Shown here: one piece after another, positions 35,602 to 42,874 of the stretch
Numbering within the stretch: position 1 is the first letter of the stretch
Layout of the letters: each line of letters starts with the position of its first letter
Assembly (NCBI RefSeq): GCF_000280925.3
Contig: NZ_CP012109.1
Coordinates: 2,748,501-2,812,500 of the forward strand
Direction of reading: 5' to 3'
DNA from: Myxococcus hansupus
GTDB taxonomy: Bacteria; Myxococcota; Myxococcia; Myxococcales; Myxococcaceae
DNA length: 64,000 nucleotides
Translations under genes and position numbers: made by a program
The notes under the pieces: generated by a model
Told to the model about the DNA's origin: nothing
Database searches by the model: none
Seen by the model: the letters and a program-made list of their open reading frames with translations, nothing else

Positions 35602-36558
35602 TAGTAGGAAGACAGGGCTTTGGGGACGCGGCCGGAAGCGCGGCGGCTTGAGTGAGCCGTCGACCTCCTCGCCAACAATCTCGATTTCCGCCCGGCCATG
35701 GTAGTCGAATGTATAGGCCAGCTTCTTTCCGTGAGTGACGACTCCAATGGCCATGGTGGAATTCGCGGGCACTGCGTTGGGTTCCGCGAACGGGCCCCGA
35801 ACGACGACACCGAGGTACGCCCGGCGGTCATCCTTCGACTTCACCCGCACCAAGGTCTGTGACGCGAGCAGGTGCAAATCCTCGCGCGTCAGCAACACCG
35901 TGATGAGATTGTCCTGGCTGGACGTCACGTCGAAATGAGTGAAGCCCACGGCCGCTTCCAACTCGGGATCCACCTGCGGACCGGACTTCGCTTGCTGCTT
36001 GAGCGCATCCAATTCATTCAGGAGCGCTGGAGGTGTCCGTTGGACGACCTCCTTGTCTGCTGAAGGCGGGGGCACTGGGCCGTGCCCTTTGCCATTCATC
36101 ATGGGTGTGGGGGCCACGGAGACGGGCCGATGTTGCCCGTTCAATCCCCCAGGAGGAGGAGGGCGATTGCCGCCGGAGGGCGGGCGCATGGTGGTGGAGG
36201 GGGGCGGCTGCGCAGCGCCTGATGGCATCCCGGGATTCCGAGCTGGGGGCGCGGGTGGACCCGCTTTCGGAGTGAACGGGACGCGGGCCTCGCCACCAAC
36301 TGGTGGATTCACCGGCCGCGAACCCGCGCCGGCTCCACTGGGTTGGGAGGCCGTAGCCGCATGGCTGTTCGGTCCAGGCGGGACTTGCGCCTGGCTGGAG
36401 CTCGTGCGCCGGTAGCCTGGCGGAGGCTCTCCCCAGTTTCCGGGCACCTCAGGTGCATTGAAGGCCCGTGAAGGTGTCTTGCCATTGATAGGAGGTTGAC
36501 CTCGGGCTGCGCCTGCACCTGGCGAGCGTTGTCCCTTGCCGTCGTCAGCGATGCTCAT
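35602..36558 (-). pseudogene. HerA-like ATPase, N-terminal part (HAS-barrel), truncated by the IS630 insertion
   Basis: 319 codons from the ATG at 36558, which has an AGGAGAG ribosome site 5 bases upstream, up to the target TA. Residues ~1-165 are low-complexity and Pro/Gly-rich. About 195-319 form the HAS-barrel domain that caps HerA and binds NurA (NLITVLLTREDLHLLASQTLVRV, RRAYLGVVVRGPFAEPNAV, YTFDYHGRAEIEIVGEEVDG). The frame runs ~20 residues into the element before stopping. It starts 12 bp after the NurA-like gene, as the last gene of the operon. Joined to 32915-34381 it would encode an 807-aa protein. Confidence 0.85.
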
Positions 36559-36570
36559 GACTCTCCTGAC

Positions 36571-37758
36571 CTAATGGCGTTTGATGTGCTCGTTGAAGAA
36601 CTGAAGACTGGCGCCCGCCTGCGCGTAGGCGTCGTGTACCAGCCCCATAAAGCCGTCTTCACCAAAAGCACTGCGGCACGATGCCTCCGCGACGTCGAGC
36701 AGCATGGGGAAGCCGCGCTCGGGCCGGAGAATGCTATCCGCCATTGCGATGCGCGCGGCGAGGTGGGCATGGTCACGGTGCGCGTAGAACGAGCGCGGCG
36801 GGGTTCGCTCGGAGGCGCGAAACACGCCAGAGATGACCTCCGGGCAGCACTCGCTGACGAAGTTCGCCGCGAAATGCTGGCTGCGGTCCCCGTACTTCCA
36901 ATTCCCAATGACCCGTCGTCCAAACCGCTCGAGCGTCTCGAAAATGATGTACTCGCCAGCCTGAAGCGCATGGCCAATGGTCAGGATTCCGCGCTCTTCT
37001 AGTGCGCTTGGAACAAAGACGAACTTCTTGTGCTGTTTGATGAGGCGCCGGAGAACGCTCAGTGATGCTCGTAGAAGGCTCATGTATCCTGAGCCGGTGA
37101 GCAGTTCCTGTGCACACGGGTTCCCATGCCCGATGCGCCACTCTGCCTCGGATTTGTCCACCAGTACAGCCCGCTCGGCATAGGTCCGGATGCCCCGGCG
37201 GGCGAGTTTGGACAATGACTCCTTGCGGGGACTGGCGGAGCGCTCCATGCGGAGGTCGATGCAGTCCATCGCGGCCTGCACGGGATCCACGCTCTGGTCA
37301 GACATCTCCTTGCGAAAGAGTCGTTGAGAAAACGTGCCTGACGTGCCGCCGTAGCTCACTGCGGCGATTCCGATTTGAGTGATGCCGAGAGGCAGACTTT
37401 CATGACTGGTCGAGACACTGTTGACAGCCTCAACTCGCCCAGAAAAGAGCAGGCTTTGGTGGACGGTTGCCAGTTCGTCCGATGTGGCTCTGTAAACTCC
37501 CGCTTCCTCGGCGCCCCCGCCTGAGTTGGGGAGAATCCGAGGAAGGACGCGCTGCCGGATGATGCTCCGGACGGCGCTCTCCTTGTCCACGGCGTTGGAG
37601 ATCTCTTGCCGGAAGCGCGCCATGATGCTGGCCAGATCGAGCCCTTGCGACCACGTATCGAGGTCGAGGGTCATCAATAAATCTTCGCCGAACGCATCCC
37701 GGAAATCCTCGTCACCAAAGAGGTCGGCGCCGTCGTCGTTATCGAAGTCCTGCGCCAC
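36571..37758 (-). CDS. NurA-like nuclease-family protein (HerA partner)
   Basis: 395 aa from a GTG with an AGGAGG ribosome site 5 bases upstream. The assignment is by position and layout. It sits immediately before a HerA gene. It has an early strand (VEAVNSVSTSH) where NurA normally carries the catalytic Asp in a DGS-like motif, and later FVFVPSALEERGILTIG. It ends with RPERGFPMLLDVAEASCRSAFG, resembling the NurA C-terminal 'R-G-F/Y-P-x-x-L-x-x-A' block. The expected DG motif reads VN here, so catalytic residues may be altered or placed elsewhere. If NurA, it would trim DNA ends threaded by HerA. It lies 2 bp after the metallopeptidase gene, so expression is coupled. Confidence 0.55.
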   Translation of the reverse strand: MAQDFDNDDGADLFGDEDFRDAFGEDLLMTLDLDTWSQGLDLASIMARFRQEISNAVDKESAVRSIIRQRVLPRILPNSGGGAEEAGVYRATSDELATVHQSLLFSGRVEAVNSVSTSHESLPLGITQIGIAAVSYGGTSGTFSQRLFRKEMSDQSVDPVQAAMDCIDLRMERSASPRKESLSKLARRGIRTYAERAVLVDKSEAEWRIGHGNPCAQELLTGSGYMSLLRASLSVLRRLIKQHKKFVFVPSALEERGILTIGHALQAGEYIIFETLERFGRRVIGNWKYGDRSQHFAANFVSECCPEVISGVFRASERTPPRSFYAHRDHAHLAARIAMADSILRPERGFPMLLDVAEASCRSAFGEDGFMGLVHDAYAQAGASLQFFNEHIKRH

Positions 37759-37760
37759 GG

Positions 37761-38489
37761 TTACCTCCTCTCCTCGCCAAGGAACTGGATGATGGAAAAC
37801 GGCTGTGGACGCTTGTGGGGGCGCAGCGTACGCAGATAGCCACGGGCTTTTTCCTCGGGGAGTCCGAAGTACCGAGACAACAATGCTGCTCCCTCATTCG
37901 CTGGGACGGATTGCAAGAGTTGGCGAGCATGTGTCGCTGGGGCGAGAATCTCGAGCGCAAGCCGATCCGCGCGTCGCTCGGCCTCAGCTACGGCGCCAGA
38001 AAGAATGTGCCCGGTTGGATTGCGGTCCATGAGTTTGATTTGGACGCCCAAGGGGACTTGTCCGAGGACCGACGACACTTTCTCGTCCAGATTGGCGCGT
38101 CGTTTCCCATTGAGTACCGGAAGGATTCCTTCTCCGAAATGATGCAATGCGCGCTCACGGGGGAGCAGGTGATCCAGCACGAAGTGTGCGACCTCGTGAG
38201 CCACGGTGAATCGTTGCTCGGCTTCAGTGTCCCCGGTGTCATGGAAGAGGAGCGCCGAGCCCGCCCTTGCGACCATGCACCCATACAGTTCGCGCTCGGC
38301 ACCAGGAATGGTCCGACGAACGCCTCGGAGCAAAATCCAATCCAGGACGTGTCGGGTCGTCAATCCAGGAACGGGAACAAGTTCCACGTGCAGCCTTTTT
38401 TCTGCCTCTGCGGCAATGTCCCGAGGAAACGCCGTGAGGTGCTGCATCCCACTGAGGGACATGGCTTCATCCAACCAATGACCAATCAA
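37761..38489 (-). CDS. ImmA/IrrE-type metallopeptidase
   Basis: 242 aa from a TTG whose TTGA overlaps the stop of the upstream gene; an ATG at 38462 is an alternative. The zinc-protease motif FTVAHEVAHFVLDHL (HExxH) is centred at about residue 99. Downstream AVAEAERRADRLALEIL supplies the third zinc ligand region (E-x-x-A-D). This is the ImmA/IrrE layout (DUF955). Family members cleave XRE-type repressors: ImmA acts on ICEBs1 ImmR, and IrrE/PprI acts on DdrO after DNA damage in Deinococcus. The upstream gene encodes just such an HTH protein, so regulated repressor cleavage controlling the HerA/NurA genes is a reasonable inference. Confidence 0.85.
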   Translation of the reverse strand: MIGHWLDEAMSLSGMQHLTAFPRDIAAEAEKRLHVELVPVPGLTTRHVLDWILLRGVRRTIPGAERELYGCMVARAGSALLFHDTGDTEAEQRFTVAHEVAHFVLDHLLPRERALHHFGEGILPVLNGKRRANLDEKVSSVLGQVPLGVQIKLMDRNPTGHILSGAVAEAERRADRLALEILAPATHARQLLQSVPANEGAALLSRYFGLPEEKARGYLRTLRPHKRPQPFSIIQFLGEERR

Positions 38490-38863
38490 GGGATGTTCTC
38501 GTCGTCGTGAGTGCGGTCCCGCGCCGCGAGCTGAATCGTCGCATTCTCGGCGGCAAGTTCCTCGTCTGATTCCGCGTTTAGGGCCGTGATGACTTCGACA
38601 TGCCGGAGCACGCGAATGAGTTGCCGGAGTTCAACCGAGAACTGCTGGGCGACCGCCGCCGACTGTTCCGCGAATGAGTCGCCCACTGGACGTCGGCACA
38701 AGGACATCCACTGAAGCACGTCGGGAGTGCATCCCAGTTTCTGGGCCAAGGCAGAGGAGGTCATGCCTTCAATCTCAAGGTAGCGCTCGAATGCATGGCC
38801 GAGCATCCAGTCCGCCCTGGTGCTCCGTTTGGCCGCCGCTTCGAGCCAATCAGGAATTGACAC
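38486..38863 (-). CDS. XRE-type helix-turn-helix protein
   Basis: 125 aa from the GTG at 38863, which has a GGGAGG ribosome site 6-7 bases upstream; a longer frame begins at 38881. An HTH lies at about residues 30-60: FERYLEIEGMTSSALAQKLGCTPDVLQWMSLCRRP. The rest is helical (VAQQFSVELRQLIRVLRHVEVI) with an acidic tail. It is probably a DNA-binding regulator and the natural target of the ImmA/IrrE-type protease encoded next. It overlaps the sigma-factor gene by 14 bp and the protease gene by 4 bp. Confidence 0.7.
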   Translation of the reverse strand: MSIPDWLEAAAKRSTRADWMLGHAFERYLEIEGMTSSALAQKLGCTPDVLQWMSLCRRPVGDSFAEQSAAVAQQFSVELRQLIRVLRHVEVITALNAESDEELAAENATIQLAARDRTHDDENIP

Positions 38864-39449
38864 TGACAACCTCCCTTCCAAATCGCTGTAACCACTTGAT
38901 GATGCGATCGCGATGCCGCTTCACTTCACGTCGAACGTCGAGCGTGGGGAGATGGCTCAGGCCAAGCACCGCGCCAAGCCGTTGGGTCGACCTCTCACCC
39001 AGCAGAATGTGCGCCAGGACCGCTCGGTCGAGCACCCCAAGGTCGGATTTTTCAATGCGGTCCACGATGCGGCGCGCCTCCACTGCATCCTCCAAGCTGT
39101 CCTTCGGAGACCTCCCCAAGAGTTCGAAAAGGACACCGAATTTTTCTTCACGGAGGACCCGCCTGAGGGTGGCGCGGTACCAGTCCGTGAGCGTGTTCTT
39201 GGCGGATTGCGTCAAGTACGAGAGGAGGCTGCCCCGGTCCGGGTCAAAGCGTTCGGGCGCTTCGAGGTAGTCCATCAGTACGTCAATGGCCGCATCACGT
39301 GCTTCTTCGGGCGTGCACCTGCGTGCTCGAATCACCGTCGAAATGATGGGGCCCATGAAGAGCTCGAAGGCCTCCTTGTACGCCACTGACTCTTTCCGAA
39401 GGATGCGCGCATGCAGCGCGTTCTCCTGTTCCTGCATTGGATTCCCCAT
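38850..39449 (-). CDS. ECF-like sigma-70 family RNA polymerase sigma factor
   Basis: 199 aa from the ATG at 39449 with a GAGGAG ribosome site 4-5 bases upstream. Region 2 is recognisable at about residues 25-95 (AIDVLMDYLEAPERFDPDRGSLLSYLTQSAKNTLTDWYRATLRR), including the aromatic -10-melting segment. Region 4 lies at about 125-190 (DRAVLAHILLGERSTQRLGAVLGLSHLPTLDVRREVKRHRDRI), with an HTH that reads -35 elements. No anti-sigma gene is seen. As first gene of the operon it may direct transcription of the operon itself, with the XRE protein and protease as controllers (inference). The leader 39450-40121 should contain its promoter. Confidence 0.8.
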   Translation of the reverse strand: MGNPMQEQENALHARILRKESVAYKEAFELFMGPIISTVIRARRCTPEEARDAAIDVLMDYLEAPERFDPDRGSLLSYLTQSAKNTLTDWYRATLRRVLREEKFGVLFELLGRSPKDSLEDAVEARRIVDRIEKSDLGVLDRAVLAHILLGERSTQRLGAVLGLSHLPTLDVRREVKRHRDRIIKWLQRFGREVVSVNS

Positions 39450-40121
39450 CCTGACTCCTCATCGGAAGTTTCCGCGCGCACCCCATTTACGTGTGCGTAT
39501 GTGCTCCTTCGGTGCCGTCCTGGCGAGTTCGACGGAGACGTGTTTCCGAGACATCCCAGATGGTTTCTGGAGTTCGTTCCGTCTGTCTGTACCTCCCAGG
39601 TGGTATTGCCTTGAACGCTTGTGCAGGTGAGTGTTGCGGCATCGCGACAGAGGCATCGAAAGGCTTCCGGTGTCTGTCGACATGCCGTGCCGAATACGTG
39701 CGCCTTCTGTTCAAAAAGATCACAAGGCAAGGGAGGGCTCAATACCTGTGGTCTGAAAACAACGGGGCGCGCTGCTCCCTGCTGCGAAGGGGGCGGACCC
39801 ACTTCATTAGGAGTGCGTTGGAATGACTCGGTGCAGTCATCGCGCACCCGCATGGGCAGACGCCGCAAGTCCATACCTCTCTGGAGGTAAAGACAGTGAA
39901 ATCACGGGGCGGCATCGTGCGAGCGATGCGGGGCGTGGTCCCGCGCGGCCCGGGATGACTCAGGGGGGACGTCCTGGACTCAGCGCCGAGCTGGGGCAGG
40001 GGGCTGCCTGGCTTCAGGCGCGAGCGCGCGGGACGGGAACGACGGAGCCGGGCGGGACGGGAGCAGCGGGCCCGCCCGGCGTCTGGGGAGAGGTGCGATC
40101 ACTCCTCACCTGCGTAGGGGT
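39450..40121. other. Long intergenic region upstream of the sigma-factor operon
   Basis: About 670 bp with no convincing gene. Several open frames occur, but none has family features. A possible 20-codon leader ORF on the + strand at 39896-39958 follows a good GGAGGT site but has no stated function. The left half is visibly less GC-rich than the right, so the island border may lie near 39880-39960. The hairpin at 40047-40080 belongs to the chitinase transcript. Confidence 0.5.
40047..40080 (-). terminator. Strong GC hairpin downstream of the chitinase gene
   Basis: A perfect 10-bp stem GCCGGGCGGG / CCCGCCCGGC with a 14-base loop lies 41 bp past the stop of the minus-strand chitinase gene. 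No T-run follows on the minus strand, so it may act as a transcript-stabilising or weak terminator structure. Confidence 0.45.
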
Positions 40122-41336
40122 TCAGCAGCCCAGGTTGCCGCCCGGGCTCACGCCCAGCATGTTCGTGAACCGGTTGTAGTTGTTGATGCGGCTCTGGACC
40201 TGGCCCGGGTTGCCGCCGTTGCACTCGATGGCGCCGTTGATGGCGCGGATGGTTTCGCCAAAACCCCGGCCCTCCACCATGGCGCGATGGGCGGGAATGG
40301 AGCCGGCGCCGGCCTGCGTGGTCCAGAACCAGAAGGCGGAGCGCCACGAGGCGTTCGCGTCCCGCGCGAGCAGGTCCGGGTCGGTGTGGAGCGGCAGGCC
40401 CAGCGCGGTCCCGGCGGCGCAGTAGTTACCGTTCCACGACAACTGGATGGGACCGCGTCCGAAGTAGCGCTTCCCGGCGACGCAGTTGCAGCCCGGCGGG
40501 CCCCACGAGCCGCAGTACTCACCCTGTGCAATCTCCTCGATGTAGACGAAGTTGCCCGTCTCGTGCGCCGTGTTGGCGAAGAAGGCCGCCACCTCGCGCT
40601 TGCGTGTCTCCAGCGTGCCGGTGTTCGCGAAGGCGGGCATGGTCCGCGCCGCGGCAATCAGCGCGCTGTACGTGTAGAAGGGGTTGCGGTTGGGGAACAT
40701 GGCGTTGAACGTGGACTCGCTGAGAATCTCAGCCAGGCCTGTGCCGCCGTTGCCGCCACCGTCCACCCGGTCAAAGCTCCACAGTTGGTTCGTGGCGCCG
40801 CTGTAGGGGTACTGGACGGTCTCCGTGCCGTCGTCGGGGCGGCCCCAATACAGGTCCACCGCCATGTCCGTGTGGCGCAAGTGCATGCTGAACTGCGTGC
40901 CACCCCGGTTGACGAAGCGGAACTGCTGGTGATTTCCGCCGCCGTAGGTCCATTGATGAATGCGCGCGTTCTGCGCCGTGCTCGCACCTTCGATGTCGAG
41001 CCCCTTGTTGCTGTTCACGTTGATGATGCTGAAGTAGCCACCAGACGTGGGCGTGATGCGGAAGCGCTGGGCGTTGGTGCCATTGCAGGTCCACTGCTGC
41101 ACCTTGGCGCCGTCCGCCGTGCTCGACGACGCCACGTCGAGACACTTCTGCGTCACCATCGAGCGGATGACGTAGGTGCCCTGGGTGATGCTGGTGACGA
41201 GGGCCTCGCCTTGCACTTCACCGAGCGACTCGGGCTGGGCGGGCGTGGGCTCGACGCCGCCGCAGCCTCCCAGGACGCTCAGGCCTCCACAGAGTCCGAG
41301 CAGGGCCAGACCGCGGGTCACGAAATTGCCAGACAT
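40122..41336 (-). CDS. GH19 chitinase-like lipoprotein with ricin-type lectin domain
   Basis: 404 aa from the ATG at 41336, with an AAGGAAG ribosome site 6 bases upstream. The lipoprotein signal ends in the lipobox VLGGC (about residue 25). Residues ~50-190 are a ricin B-type beta-trefoil: QKCLDVASSSTADGAKVQQW, NKGLDIEGASTAQNARIHQW and repeated Q-x-W signatures. The glycoside hydrolase family 19 domain follows from about 200: EVAAFFANTAHETGNF with the catalytic Glu (HETG), then KRYFGRGPIQLSWNGNY and GFGETIRAINGAIECNG. GH19 enzymes hydrolyse chitin or peptidoglycan-type glycans with inversion. The lectin domain would hold it on cell-wall or fungal polysaccharide, fitting a predatory soil bacterium (inference). 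Confidence 0.9.
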   Translation of the reverse strand: MSGNFVTRGLALLGLCGGLSVLGGCGGVEPTPAQPESLGEVQGEALVTSITQGTYVIRSMVTQKCLDVASSSTADGAKVQQWTCNGTNAQRFRITPTSGGYFSIINVNSNKGLDIEGASTAQNARIHQWTYGGGNHQQFRFVNRGGTQFSMHLRHTDMAVDLYWGRPDDGTETVQYPYSGATNQLWSFDRVDGGGNGGTGLAEILSESTFNAMFPNRNPFYTYSALIAAARTMPAFANTGTLETRKREVAAFFANTAHETGNFVYIEEIAQGEYCGSWGPPGCNCVAGKRYFGRGPIQLSWNGNYCAAGTALGLPLHTDPDLLARDANASWRSAFWFWTTQAGAGSIPAHRAMVEGRGFGETIRAINGAIECNGGNPGQVQSRINNYNRFTNMLGVSPGGNLGC

Positions 41337-41502
41337 GATTGCTTCCTTGCGCAAGAGGGTGCGGGCGCTCCGCGCGGGGTGGTCGCGGAGGCCTCGGCTC
41401 CGGACGCCGGAGCCGCAAGGACTGTAGGACAATCAGTAAAGTCTGGAAAAGCTGACAAATTGGCCAAAGCCCAATCGTTGAGGACTGGACTTGGCTGTCA
41501 CG

Positions 41503-42870
41503 TCAGACGTGTTGGCCCTCCAGCGGAGGTGTCCGGGGTGCCAGCGCATCCGGAAGTTCGTCCTCCACGGCGCGGACGCGTGGAGAGAGCCAGGCTGTCA
41601 GAACGCTGAGCACCAGCAGGAAGCCCAGGACGACGTAGAGCAACGCGATGCCTCGGCCCGGGCCGGTACCCAGGACCTGCCCCAGGCTTCCGGCGAGGAG
41701 CCCATCGTGGGCCATCCACGGGTCGAAGACCTTGTCGGCCAGGGGGCCCGCGAGCAGCGCGGCGAGCGGGGGGGCGGCCAGCGCCAGCAGCCGACGCGTG
41801 GCGAAGACGCGGCCCTGGATGGCCGGAGGCACCTTGGTCTGCCAGATGGCCTGCGAGCTGCCATTGCCCACCGGACTGGTGAACATGAAGAGGAACGCGG
41901 CGCCCGCGAAGAGGTACACGCTGGCGGGCATCGCCGCGGCCCACAGCGCCACGCCCGCGACCAACTGCGCGCCCAGCAGGCCCACGACGCGCCGCTTCGG
42001 CCCGCCCCAGACGCCCATCGTGATGCCGCCCAACAGGATGCCGCAGCCCGCGCAGGTCACCACCCAGCCCAGGGTGGTGGGCGAGGCGAAGCTCAACACC
42101 AGGGGGGTAATCAGCACCGTGACCAGCACCGTGAACAGGTTGACCGCCGAGCTGAAGGCCAGCAGCCCGAGCAACCCCGGACGCTCCCGGATGAACCTCC
42201 AGCCCAGGACGACGTCCTCCTTGAGAGAAGGTCGGCTGCGTTGCGTGCTCTCATCCCGCGGGGGCTGCGGAATGAGAACGGACAACAGCGCGCCGAGCGC
42301 ACAAAGGTACGTCGACACGTTGATGAGCAGCACGCCCTGGAGCCCGATGGTCACCACGAGCACGCCCGCAAGCGCGGGGCTCAGCAATTGTCCCGCGCCA
42401 ATGGCCAGCTCAATCATTCCGTTGGCCCGGCCCAGGTGCTGCTTGGGAATCAGCAAGGCCGTCGAGGTGGAGAAGGCCAACGTGTGGAAGGTGCTGCATG
42501 CGGAGCCCATCGCGAGGGGCAGGTAGAAGTGCCAGCTTTGCAGGCTCCACAACCCCGCGCGGTCCGCGCTGACCATCCCCCACATCAACAGGACGGTGGT
42601 GATGGCGCCCAGGTCCGCCAGCAGCATCACCCGCTGGCGGTTCCTCCGGTCCACCAGCGAGCCCGCGATGGGCGCGAGCAACATCATCGGGAGGAACCCG
42701 AAGAAGGACGCCAGCGAGTACTCCGTGACGGAATCGCTGTTCTGGTAGACGAAGACGCCCACCGAGAACTGCGTCAGCCCCGTCCCCAAGGAGGAGATGA
42801 GCTGACCCAGCCAGATGACGCCGAAGACGTGGATGGGGTTGGTGACGGCGCGCCTGCTCGTGGAAGTCAT
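41503..42870 (-). CDS. MFS transporter, probable exporter of the NRPS product
   Basis: 455 aa from the ATG at 42870, 4 bp after the NRPS stop, so it is the next gene of the same transcript. About twelve hydrophobic segments are present in two halves, separated by a charged loop (PQPPRDESTQRSRPSLKEDVV). The MFS motif A is seen as GSLVDRRNRQRVM between helices 2 and 3. The type (MFS_3/EntS-like) is common beside NRPS clusters, exporting siderophores or antibiotic peptides and giving self-resistance. The direct coupling to the NRPS supports export of that peptide. A short basic leader in frame from 42903 is unlikely to be used. Confidence 0.88.
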   Translation of the reverse strand: MTSTSRRAVTNPIHVFGVIWLGQLISSLGTGLTQFSVGVFVYQNSDSVTEYSLASFFGFLPMMLLAPIAGSLVDRRNRQRVMLLADLGAITTVLLMWGMVSADRAGLWSLQSWHFYLPLAMGSACSTFHTLAFSTSTALLIPKQHLGRANGMIELAIGAGQLLSPALAGVLVVTIGLQGVLLINVSTYLCALGALLSVLIPQPPRDESTQRSRPSLKEDVVLGWRFIRERPGLLGLLAFSSAVNLFTVLVTVLITPLVLSFASPTTLGWVVTCAGCGILLGGITMGVWGGPKRRVVGLLGAQLVAGVALWAAAMPASVYLFAGAAFLFMFTSPVGNGSSQAIWQTKVPPAIQGRVFATRRLLALAAPPLAALLAGPLADKVFDPWMAHDGLLAGSLGQVLGTGPGRGIALLYVVLGFLLVLSVLTAWLSPRVRAVEDELPDALAPRTPPLEGQHV

Positions 42871-42874
42871 GCGG

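Noticed and set aside
39491-39826. Plus-strand 111-codon open frame upstream of the sigma operon
   Set aside because: No ribosome site, no family features and composition like its antisense; treated as intergenic.
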